This document shows, in pieces, positions 1 through 5,781 of a stretch of 11,996 bases of DNA. The notes beneath the pieces are model-generated. The model had not been told where the DNA came from. It worked only from the letters and a program-made list of their open reading frames with translations, and did not search any database. The stretch comes from Methanomicrobiaceae archaeon UBA436 (GTDB lineage Archaea; Halobacteriota; Methanomicrobia; Methanomicrobiales; Methanoculleaceae), in assembly GCA_002497965.1 (NCBI GenBank), contig DAFR01000006.1, forward strand, positions 7,083-19,078, given 5' to 3'. A program made the translations under genes and the position numbers. Every line of letters begins with the position of its first letter. Position 1 is the first letter of the stretch.

Positions 1-1358
1 CGGTGCCGCTCCACGATCGAAGTTTCGCCGTAGAGTCCGGCAACCATCGTCCCTTCTTTGAGCGTGACGTTGCAGTTCCCAAGGCGCATCGTGCCCCCAA
101 GTTCACTGATCCCCTCCTGCTCCGGGAGGAGGGCGATGACATGCGTCCCTTCGTCTATCTCCTCGCTTGTAGCGTCCTCTATTCCAGCTACGTGCCGGGC
201 ATACTCGATCACGGCAAGCTGGAAACCGAGGCAGAGACCAAGGTAGGGTTTTTTGTTCTCGCGGGCGTAGCGGATCGCCTGGATCTTGCCCTCGATACCG
301 CGCTTCCCAAAACCTCCGGGAACCAGTATGCCATCGATATCAGCGAGAGAACGGGGGTCGAACGCCTCCGCATCCAGCCACCGGATGTTCACCTCGGTGG
401 AGAGAGCTCTTCCAGCGTGCTTGAGCGCCTCCTTGATGGACATGTAGACGTCCTCGATCCCGTACTTGCTTACTATGGCAACCGTCACCCGGTTGGTGTA
501 CTCCATAGAGACAACCCTGTACCAGGCCGGATCTGGCTGCCTGTTCTCCAGTCCAAGGTAGCTGCAGACGACATCCGCAAGCCCTTCTTTCTCAAGTTCC
601 ATTGGGATCTGGTAGATGTCAGGGACGTCCTTTGCGGAGATCACGGCCTTTGCCGGGACGTCGGTGAAGGCCGATATCTTCTTCTTTGTCTGTTGGCTGA
701 GCACCTCTCTGCTCCTGCCAACGATGATGTCGGGCTGCAGCCCCAGTTCCCGGAGCGCCTTGACCGAGTGCTGTGTGGGTTTGGTCTTGTGGTCACCCAT
801 GGTGTCGACCGGGACCAGGGTGACGTGGACCAGGATCATATCCTCCCGGGCAAGCTCACCGTGCATCTGCCGTACGGCCTCTAAAAACGGCATGCTCTCG
901 ATATCACCCACAGTGCCGCCGACCTCCACCAGGCAGATCTCAGCCTTTCTGCCGCCGTCGATAGGCTCCTCGGCCGCACGCCTGATGCTCTGCTTGATCT
1001 CGTCTGTGATGTGAGGGATTATCTGGACGGTCGCGCCGAGGAAGTCGCCCCGCCGCTCCTTCTCGATGACGTTTCGGTAGACCTTGCCCGTCGTTATGTT
1101 GTGGATCGATTTCAGGTTGATGTCCAGGAACCGTTCATAGTTGCCGAGGTCGAGATCTACCTCCCCGCCGTCGGAGAGGACAAAGACCTCGCCGTGCTGG
1201 GCAGGGTTCATCGTGCCGGCATCGATGTTCAGGTATGGGTCAATCTTCACCGCCGTCACTTCGTAACCACGATTCTTCAAGATGCGGCCGATGGACGCCG
1301 TGGTTATACCTTTCCCGAGCCCGCTCATGACGCCGCCGGTTACAACGATATACTTCAA
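1..1358 (-). CDS. pyrG: CTP synthase (glutamine-hydrolysing), 3' end cut by window edge
   Basis: CTP synthase aminates UTP to CTP using ATP and ammonia from glutamine, the last step of de novo pyrimidine nucleotide synthesis in the cytosol. About 452 residues are visible. The N-terminal synthase domain begins [16 protein letters not shown], holding the P-loop-like ATP site, and runs through the archaeal/bacterial stretch [16 protein letters not shown] and the [11 protein letters not shown] segment. The glutamine amidotransferase domain follows, with the nucleophile elbow GLCLGFQ. Its cysteine is residue 376, close to Cys379 of the E. coli enzyme. The last part, with the catalytic His-Glu pair, lies beyond the left edge (family length about 530). 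The start is TTG at 1358: the conserved N-terminus begins exactly there, and GGAGG at 1368-1372 sits 9 bases upstream. A thioesterase gene lies 117 bases upstream on the same strand. Identity is very secure. Confidence 0.97.
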   Translation of the reverse strand, partial: MKYIVVTGGVMSGLGKGITTASIGRILKNRGYEVTAVKIDPYLNIDAGTMNPAQHGEVFVLSDGGEVDLDLGNYERFLDINLKSIHNITTGKVYRNVIEKERRGDFLGATVQIIPHITDEIKQSIRRAAEEPIDGGRKAEICLVEVGGTVGDIESMPFLEAVRQMHGELAREDMILVHVTLVPVDTMGDHKTKPTQHSVKALRELGLQPDIIVGRSREVLSQQTKKKISAFTDVPAKAVISAKDVPDIYQIPMELEKEGLADVVCSYLGLENRQPDPAWYRVVSMEYTNRVTVAIVSKYGIEDVYMSIKEALKHAGRALSTEVNIRWLDAEAFDPRSLADIDGILVPGGFGKRGIEGKIQAIRYARENKKPYLGLCLGFQLAVIEYARHVAGIEDATSEEIDEGTHVIALLPEQEGISELGGTMRLGNCNVTLKEGTMVAGLYGETSIVERH

Positions 1359-1397
1359 ACTCTCGCTCCTCCCCCGATCGTTTCCAGATCTTCTCTC

Positions 1398-1407
1398 CTA
1401 GATATGT
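1398..1407 (-). promoter_or_regulatory. possible TATA box for pyrG
   Basis: On the minus strand this reads ACATATCTAG. It is centred about 44 bases ahead of the pyrG TTG, which would give a leader of roughly 18 bases containing the GGGGGAGGAG ribosome site. It is a weak match to the archaeal TATA consensus, so pyrG could equally be read through from the thioesterase gene. Confidence 0.25.
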
Positions 1408-1475
1408 GTCCCGCGTATTGAGAATCTATTGTTCGGGAGATCCCGTGCGTCCCTCTCTCTGAAGGGAGGGCAGCG

Positions 1476-1886
1476 CTACCTCCCAATAACCGCATAAGAT
1501 GTCGACGTCCGGGAGAGGAGCGTCCCGTCCTCACCGCTCGTTACCTCGCCATCTGCAAACGCCACCCGGCGGCCTTTGCGGATGACATCCCCGGTGGCGA
1601 AGATCGTCCCGGAATTGACACCCTTTATGAAACAGGTATGCTCGTCGATCGTGGCTATACGCTCACCCTCCTCAAGGAGGGTGTAGAGGGCAAGCGCGAC
1701 CGCCTCGTCCGCAAGCGCCACGTAGACACCACCCTGGAGCCACCCGGCACCGTTCAGCATATCCGGTCTGACCTCCATCGAGAGGGAGGCATGCCCATCT
1801 CCAAAACCCTCAACCTCTATACCCATCATCTTGAAGAAGGGATTCGCATCCCTTCCAACCTCTTTTAACCTCTCGATGTAGCCCAT
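1476..1886 (-). CDS. PaaI-type hotdog-fold thioesterase
   Basis: A 136-residue protein of the PaaI / 4-hydroxybenzoyl-CoA thioesterase family, which hydrolyses acyl-CoA or aryl-CoA thioesters in the cytosol as a multimer of hotdog folds. The helix-capping motif is visible as N45-GAGWLQGG-(53) followed by ALADEA with Asp60, the usual catalytic acidic residue on the central helix. The commonly seen HGG is QGG here (Gln51), a variant that also occurs in the family. The C-terminal strands (GTIFATGDVIRKGRRVAFADGEV) are typical. I chose ATG at 1886. A TTG 13 codons upstream (1925) is in frame, but it lies upstream of the GGAGG at 1900-1904, which therefore serves ATG 1886 with a long 13-base spacing. 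The true substrate is unknown. It may be co-transcribed with pyrG, though the functions are unrelated. Confidence 0.88.
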   Translation of the reverse strand: MGYIERLKEVGRDANPFFKMMGIEVEGFGDGHASLSMEVRPDMLNGAGWLQGGVYVALADEAVALALYTLLEEGERIATIDEHTCFIKGVNSGTIFATGDVIRKGRRVAFADGEVTSGEDGTLLSRTSTSYAVIGR

Positions 1887-1949
1887 GCTATCATACCCGC
1901 CTCCTTGAGGGTTTGGGATTACCAATGATAAGCATTATGAATACAGGTG

Positions 1950-1964
1950 CCCCTTGAGAAGGGG
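1950..1964. promoter_or_regulatory. perfect 6-bp inverted repeat, candidate operator
   Basis: CCCCTT-GAG-AAGGGG is a perfect 6+3+6 palindrome. It is extended by GTG on the left and, after one extra T, CAC on the right. It lies in the divergent intergenic region, about 65 bases ahead of the thioesterase start and just upstream of an AT-rich element (CATAATG, minus strand, near 1937) that could be its TATA box. A repressor or activator site is a reasonable inference; a chance hairpin is the alternative. Confidence 0.3.
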
Positions 1965-2068
1965 TCACGCAGATCGGCGTTATTCTGTCCTGCAGGGTGT
2001 CTACAGGCATTTATGCGATGAAAGGCAGATCAAGCCTCAAATTTCCTGCGTTTTAGCCCGGTGAGCAT

Positions 2069-2104
2069 ATGACAACAAATATCTCTTCCACCTTCCACCA
2101 GTAG
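2069..2104 (+). other. possible 11-codon upstream ORF ahead of the 2109 gene
   Basis: ATG at 2069 is preceded by GGTGAG at 2060-2065 and opens a short frame, MTTNISSTFHQ, ending at TAG 2102-2104, only 4 bases before the ATG at 2109. It could be a translated leader, but only if transcription starts upstream of it. An AAATAT element at 2077-2082 would instead give a nearly leaderless transcript that excludes it. Its short length makes chance likely. Confidence 0.15.
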
Positions 2105-2108
2105 ATCC

Positions 2109-3284
2109 ATGGAAAGAGCGTGGCAGCCAGAGGCCCTCCAGAACAGGAGACTCGAACAACTCAGGGCTACCATGGACGATTATATAGCGAAGAACATCGA
2201 GCAGATTGAGGGAAACCTCCCCGTCTTCTTCGGGCATGTCGCCGCCACGCTCGATCGCTCATTTCCCGACCTCGATGACAGAACCTACGACGATTTCATT
2301 GATGAAACAGGTTTTGCACTTCTTAACGCAAAGCGCGACCCCCCGACACCCGAGTTCCTGGAGAAGGTGCTGCGGCATGCCGTTGGGAACAAAAGAGAGC
2401 AGAAGGGGCGGGCAACGCTTGAGGTGATGGTGGCCCTCAACCTGATCGATATCGGCAGTTACTATCAGGCACTTGAATATCTTTCACGCCACAGGAACCA
2501 TGACGTCCGCATCAACGCCGCAATAGCCTACTGCTACTACGCGCTCTCCCTGGCAAAGAACCAGAGTCCTGGTCCCCGCCCCGACGACATGGAACTTCAG
2601 GCTCGCGAGGAGATGCTGACGCTTGCCCTTGTTCGTCCCCCGCTCAGCCGTCTTGGGCCGCTCGATCGTAAGGAGAGCCGGCTGAACTCGGTATTCTGGT
2701 ACATGCTTGACCTGGCGTTCACCTGGTTCCCGAGCGAACCGGCGTTCTACCGCATCGGCATCGCATGGACAAAACATGTGGGAGATGCTGAACGCCGACT
2801 GCAACTCCTGGACCGTGCCACCGAACATTTTGCAAACGACAGGTACTTCCTGACTGAGGCATTCAACACCAGTGTGGACCTGCGCAACGGGAGCGGTGCC
2901 GCATCCATAGTCAAACAGATGATGCAGCAGTTTCCAGACGACCACGAGCCGCTCTATTATGGGATGAAGCTGGCAATCCTTGGTGGAAAACCAGGTTCTT
3001 ATGCAAGGTTTCGGAAACTGGCAATCCTGAAAGAGTTTCCCCGTCGCCTGCTCCTGCTGCTTGACACCGTGCTCGAGGTTATGTGCAATCACAGGACCGA
3101 AAGTCTTCTCTGCTTTGAGGAGGTGAAGAAGGCTTCGATGGCGCGCGATTACTACCTGACGGCGCTGGAATATATCCTCCGGGACTTCGTTGAAGGGGAT
3201 GAAGAACGTGCAAAACGCGCCAGATCTACGTTTTTCTCAAGCGTTGACCAGTATTGTATGCAGACACTCAAGATCAGGATATAA
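2109..3284 (+). CDS. conserved-type hypothetical protein, all-helical repeat (TPR-like)
   Basis: A 391-residue protein I do not recognise. It has no signal peptide and no membrane segment, so it is probably cytosolic. The sequence is almost wholly helical, with tandem amphipathic helices rich in Leu, Tyr and Arg resembling tetratricopeptide or HEAT-like solenoids, for example IGSYYQALEYLSRH near residue 120, the AERRLQLLDRATEHF region, and EPLYYGMKLAILGGKP near 285. Such folds usually hold protein partners. No catalytic motif is visible. ATG at 2109 has no ribosome site. AAATAT at 2077-2082 lies where a TATA box would give a nearly leaderless mRNA. ATG at 2172 (residue 22) is a second possible start. 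The gene is divergent from the thioesterase and is followed by a 230-base gap before the PAS gene. The solenoid call is an inference from helix pattern only. Confidence 0.8.
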   Translation: MERAWQPEALQNRRLEQLRATMDDYIAKNIEQIEGNLPVFFGHVAATLDRSFPDLDDRTYDDFIDETGFALLNAKRDPPTPEFLEKVLRHAVGNKREQKGRATLEVMVALNLIDIGSYYQALEYLSRHRNHDVRINAAIAYCYYALSLAKNQSPGPRPDDMELQAREEMLTLALVRPPLSRLGPLDRKESRLNSVFWYMLDLAFTWFPSEPAFYRIGIAWTKHVGDAERRLQLLDRATEHFANDRYFLTEAFNTSVDLRNGSGAASIVKQMMQQFPDDHEPLYYGMKLAILGGKPGSYARFRKLAILKEFPRRLLLLLDTVLEVMCNHRTESLLCFEEVKKASMARDYYLTALEYILRDFVEGDEERAKRARSTFFSSVDQYCMQTLKIRI

Positions 3285-3296
3285 TGATGTGGTGTT

Positions 3297-3521
3297 ATGA
3301 TCAGTCTTTCGCGGGGCAGAAAGATGACAGGTGGATGGGGAGGGCGTGCCCCGGCGGACTTTATAGCCGGGTTGCACGATGGCCTGCTGAAGCGACGATC
3401 CTCAAACGTTGAGCAGAAAGGCGTAACGATGGATATATTTACTCCTGAGAGAAGAACATCCTGCAAGGCGTGCCTGAAGAGCCGAATATGCAGAGATCCA
3501 GCGGAGGTCCGGTTACGATGA
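3297..3521 (+). CDS. possible small protein, ATGA-coupled to PAS gene (doubtful)
   Basis: A 74-codon frame starts at ATG 3297 with an inner ATG at 3429. It ends at TGA 3519-3521, which overlaps the PAS gene start as ATGA. The end of the frame carries three cysteines as CKACLKSRIC, a CxxC-x5-C pattern that could bind a metal, but no family is recognised. In favour: the 4-base stop/start overlap is typical of translationally coupled genes. Against: neither start has a good ribosome site (only AAAGG before 3429), and a strong TATA-like ATATATTT at 3433-3440 lies inside the frame, suggesting that the PAS transcript begins downstream of both starts. It may be no more than an open frame crossing the promoter. 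Confidence 0.25.
   Translation: MISLSRGRKMTGGWGGRAPADFIAGLHDGLLKRRSSNVEQKGVTMDIFTPERRTSCKACLKSRICRDPAEVRLR
3433..3440 (+). promoter_or_regulatory. TATA box candidate for PAS-domain gene
   Basis: ATATATTT is the best TATA-like element in the gap between the helical-repeat gene and the PAS gene. A start about 26 bases downstream (near 3462) would leave a leader of roughly 56 bases containing GGAGGT at 3503-3508. It would exclude the starts of the small frame that crosses it. Confidence 0.45.
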
Positions 3522-4804
3522 GAGGGGAGAGAGGAGAGAACGATACCGTGGAAGCGTCGACGGCGAGAAGCGATGGCGATGAATCGCCAGAGCCGGGAAG
3601 AGAACTCTGCCTCTCGATCCTCCGCAAAGCCCCGGATGGGTTCGTTCTTCTGGACGGGAAAGGCAGGTACCGCTACATGAACCCGGCTTTTACCAGGATC
3701 ACAGGGTATACCCTGGAGGATCTCCCCGATATCAGCACCTGGTTTGAGTGCGCCTACCCGAACCCGACATACAGGCAGAAGGTGCATGAACTCAGGCAGG
3801 AGCTCTTCAGCGGCAACTGCGACTCCATGGTTGTTACCATTGTCCGGAAAGACGGCAGGGTGCGCGAGATCGAGGCCCGCCGAACACCCATCGATGACGA
3901 CTGTATCCTCCTCTCCGTAAGGGACGTCACCGAGCAGACCCTGATCGAGGAGAGCCTCCAGCAGACCGCGTCCGAACTGAGCGTGGTGATCGATTCTTTC
4001 CCGGATCTCTTCCTCAGGCTGAACGCTGACGGCACGATCCTGGACACAAAGGCCGGCCGACTGGTGGAGAGGCCGATGATCACCCGGACGCACCTGGGGC
4101 GACGGGTGCAGGACCTGCTACCCCCAGGAGCAAGCGAGGCGTTCCTGGGTGCACTGCGAGAGGCCGTCATGACCAACGCCCGCACCGCGCCTATCGAGTT
4201 CGAGTGCAGGGCGGAGGGGGAGACGCGCTGCTACGAAGCCAGGGTTGTGCCGCTCCATGACACGCACCTGATGGCCATAATCAGGGATATAACAGAGAGA
4301 AAGAGAGCCGAAGAGGAGCTGCAGCGTTACCGGGAGCACCTGGAGGAGGTTGTTGCCGAGCGAACCGCCGAACTCAGGCGGGCGAATGAGCAGCTCGAGC
4401 ACCTCGTCTACTGCATAGAGGTGACCGAGCGCAAAGCCGCAGAGAGATGGCTGGATCGATCGGCTGAGAAGGGAACTATCGCGGTGGATGAACCCGAGAG
4501 TGTGAGGATCACCACCAACGAGACCGGGACGATCATCATCGCCGACCTGACAGCAGAACGTCTCTCTGGTTTCAGCAGGGATGAACTTGTCGGAAAAACG
4601 GTCTGGTCGCTCTTTTCCGGCGGTGGTGTGAGAGAGACCCTGAGCCGTGAGGTGCTGGAGGGCGGCAGATCCGCTGAATGCTCAGAAGGTGTGGCGCTCG
4701 TAAGAAAAGACGGGTCGAAAGAGGCGGTTCATATCTCCGCCGAACCCATCAAGAGTGCCGCTGGTGCTGTGATCGGCATGATCTGCACACTGCAGAAGGG
4801 CTGA
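3518..4804 (+). CDS. PAS-domain sensor protein without transmitter domain
   Basis: A 428-residue soluble protein with three PAS-type sensory domains: about 33-140 (PDGFVLLDGKGRYRYMNPAF, then SVRDVTEQ), about 150-262 (ending IIRDITERKRAEEEL), and about 325-428. Between the second and third, residues 263-312 form a charged coiled coil (HLEEVVAERTAELRRANEQL), the linker that normally leads into a histidine kinase. Here no H-box, HATPase or GGDEF domain follows; the protein ends in the third PAS domain. It probably senses a ligand, redox state or light through a cofactor and signals by protein contact. ATG 3518 is chosen because GGAGGT lies 9 bases upstream; a GTG at 3470 is in frame but has a poor ribosome site and adds a low-complexity tail. 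The gene converges on the hydrolase gene with a 7-base gap. The PAS call is firm; the signal and partner are unknown. Confidence 0.9.
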   Translation: MRGERGENDTVEASTARSDGDESPEPGRELCLSILRKAPDGFVLLDGKGRYRYMNPAFTRITGYTLEDLPDISTWFECAYPNPTYRQKVHELRQELFSGNCDSMVVTIVRKDGRVREIEARRTPIDDDCILLSVRDVTEQTLIEESLQQTASELSVVIDSFPDLFLRLNADGTILDTKAGRLVERPMITRTHLGRRVQDLLPPGASEAFLGALREAVMTNARTAPIEFECRAEGETRCYEARVVPLHDTHLMAIIRDITERKRAEEELQRYREHLEEVVAERTAELRRANEQLEHLVYCIEVTERKAAERWLDRSAEKGTIAVDEPESVRITTNETGTIIIADLTAERLSGFSRDELVGKTVWSLFSGGGVRETLSREVLEGGRSAECSEGVALVRKDGSKEAVHISAEPIKSAAGAVIGMICTLQKG

Positions 4805-4811
4805 GCGGACG

Positions 4812-5597
4812 TCAGAGCCTGAACCCGCAGGACTCCGGATGCACCGCTCCGGGGTCCTGGGGCGCCACGCCGACACCCACCTGGTCAGAGTAGAGCCCGA
4901 GCCCTTCGAGCGCTGAGAGACGTACCTTCTCCGGGGTGTTGTTGACCTCGCTAAGATGGGCAAGCATCGCCACCTGGATATGATCGGCCAGACGCTGGAG
5001 GCACCGGGCGGCATCAGGGTTTGAGAGATGGCCTCTCTTCGATCTTATCCGGTTCTTCAAGTATGGAGGGTATGGACCGTTCTCAAGCATATCGGGGCAG
5101 TGATTGCTCTCAAGCAGAACAGCGTCGCAGGTGGCGAGTCGATCAGAGATTGTGGTGGTGATGGTGCCGGTATCGGTGCAGCACCCGATACGGAGATCCC
5201 CTTCGGCGATGCAGAATCCACAGGGTTCCCTGGCATCGTGAGAAGTCGGGAAGGGCTCGATCGAGAAGTCGCCGAGGGAGAACCTCTCGCCGGAACGGCA
5301 CCGCCGGAGATCCGCCATGGACGCTTCGGACTTCTCCAGGATAGCCTCCAGGGTGCCGCCGGTTGCATAGACCGGAACACCGAGCCTCCTTGAGAGGACG
5401 TCGAGACCGCGAACGTGGTCGATGTGCTCGTGCGTGACGAGTATGCCCTCGATGAGCGAGGCGTCCCCCCCGGCGGCATCAAGGCGCCGGAGCGTCTCTC
5501 GGGCGGATAGACCGGCGTCGATGAGCAGCGCACCCCGCTCCCCCTGAAGGCAGGCACAGTTGCCTTTGCTCCCGCTGGCAAGGATCGTCAGTTTCAT
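4812..5597 (-). CDS. metallo-beta-lactamase-fold hydrolase, YycJ/WalJ-like
   Basis: A 261-residue cytosolic member of the metallo-beta-lactamase superfamily, closest in pattern to the YycJ group of probable nucleases. It starts MKLTILASGSKGNC and has the first beta-strand aspartate in LLIDAG. The metal-binding THEHIDH is at residues 55-61 (His56, His58, Asp60, His61). Further putative ligands are His120 in PTSHDA and Asp142 in CTDTG. ESNHC (163-167), RGHLSN with His190, and LAHLSEVNN with His214 are group signatures. All expected ligands appear intact. Exonuclease activity on DNA is known for some bacterial relatives; for this protein it is an inference. The start has no ribosome site, and a CTTTATC element at 5628-5634 suggests a leader of only about 8 bases. 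The PAS gene ends 7 bases beyond its stop on the opposite strand. Confidence 0.9.
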   Translation of the reverse strand: MKLTILASGSKGNCACLQGERGALLIDAGLSARETLRRLDAAGGDASLIEGILVTHEHIDHVRGLDVLSRRLGVPVYATGGTLEAILEKSEASMADLRRCRSGERFSLGDFSIEPFPTSHDAREPCGFCIAEGDLRIGCCTDTGTITTTISDRLATCDAVLLESNHCPDMLENGPYPPYLKNRIRSKRGHLSNPDAARCLQRLADHIQVAMLAHLSEVNNTPEKVRLSALEGLGLYSDQVGVGVAPQDPGAVHPESCGFRL

Positions 5598-5627
5598 CAG
5601 TTATGTTAAGGTTCTCTGGAGATAGGG

Positions 5628-5634
5628 GATAAAG
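5628..5634 (-). promoter_or_regulatory. possible TATA box for the YycJ-like gene
   Basis: The minus strand reads CTTTATC, centred about 34 bases ahead of ATG 5597. Transcription starting some 26 bases downstream would give a near-leaderless message, which agrees with the lack of a ribosome site before this gene. Confidence 0.35.
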
Positions 5635-5773
5635 GTATTTGAGGCCATCAAAACCGTTCCTCAAGGCCGGAGGGCCCGATCTGATGAACCTTTCCGGGAA
5701 CGGATCCCTGGGAGATCTGTATCGCCGCAGACCGCTTTACCCCATCTGGATCTCGGAGGCCTGGTTTTCATGG

Positions 5774-5779
5774 AAAAAA
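5774..5779 (-). terminator. oligo-T transcription stop after the OYE-family gene
   Basis: On the minus strand a run of six T (CTTTTTTCC) lies 2 bases past the TAA at 5782, followed by further T-containing sequence. Archaeal RNA polymerase stops readily at such T-tracts without a hairpin, so this probably ends the 651-residue gene's transcript ahead of the YycJ-like gene. Confidence 0.5.
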
Positions 5780-5781
5780 GG

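Noticed and set aside
3..884. 293-codon plus-strand frame
   Set aside because: It is antisense to the conserved pyrG coding sequence and has no recognisable protein features; long antisense frames are common in GC-rich genes.
1451..1470. CCCTC...GAGGG short hairpin after the thioesterase gene
   Set aside because: Only about 5 base pairs and no T-run; it overlaps pyrimidine-rich sequence that would pair by chance, so I do not call it a terminator.
2484..3092. 202-codon minus-strand frame
   Set aside because: It is a shadow of the helical-repeat gene, with no ribosome site or domain.
3328..3350. GGGC/GCCC inverted repeat after the helical-repeat gene
   Set aside because: The stem is about 4 bases long in a G/C-rich patch with no T-tract; too weak to call a terminator or regulatory site.
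3152..4093. 313-codon minus-strand frame
   Set aside because: It lies antisense across the PAS gene, the preceding promoter gap and the end of the helical-repeat gene, with no family features.
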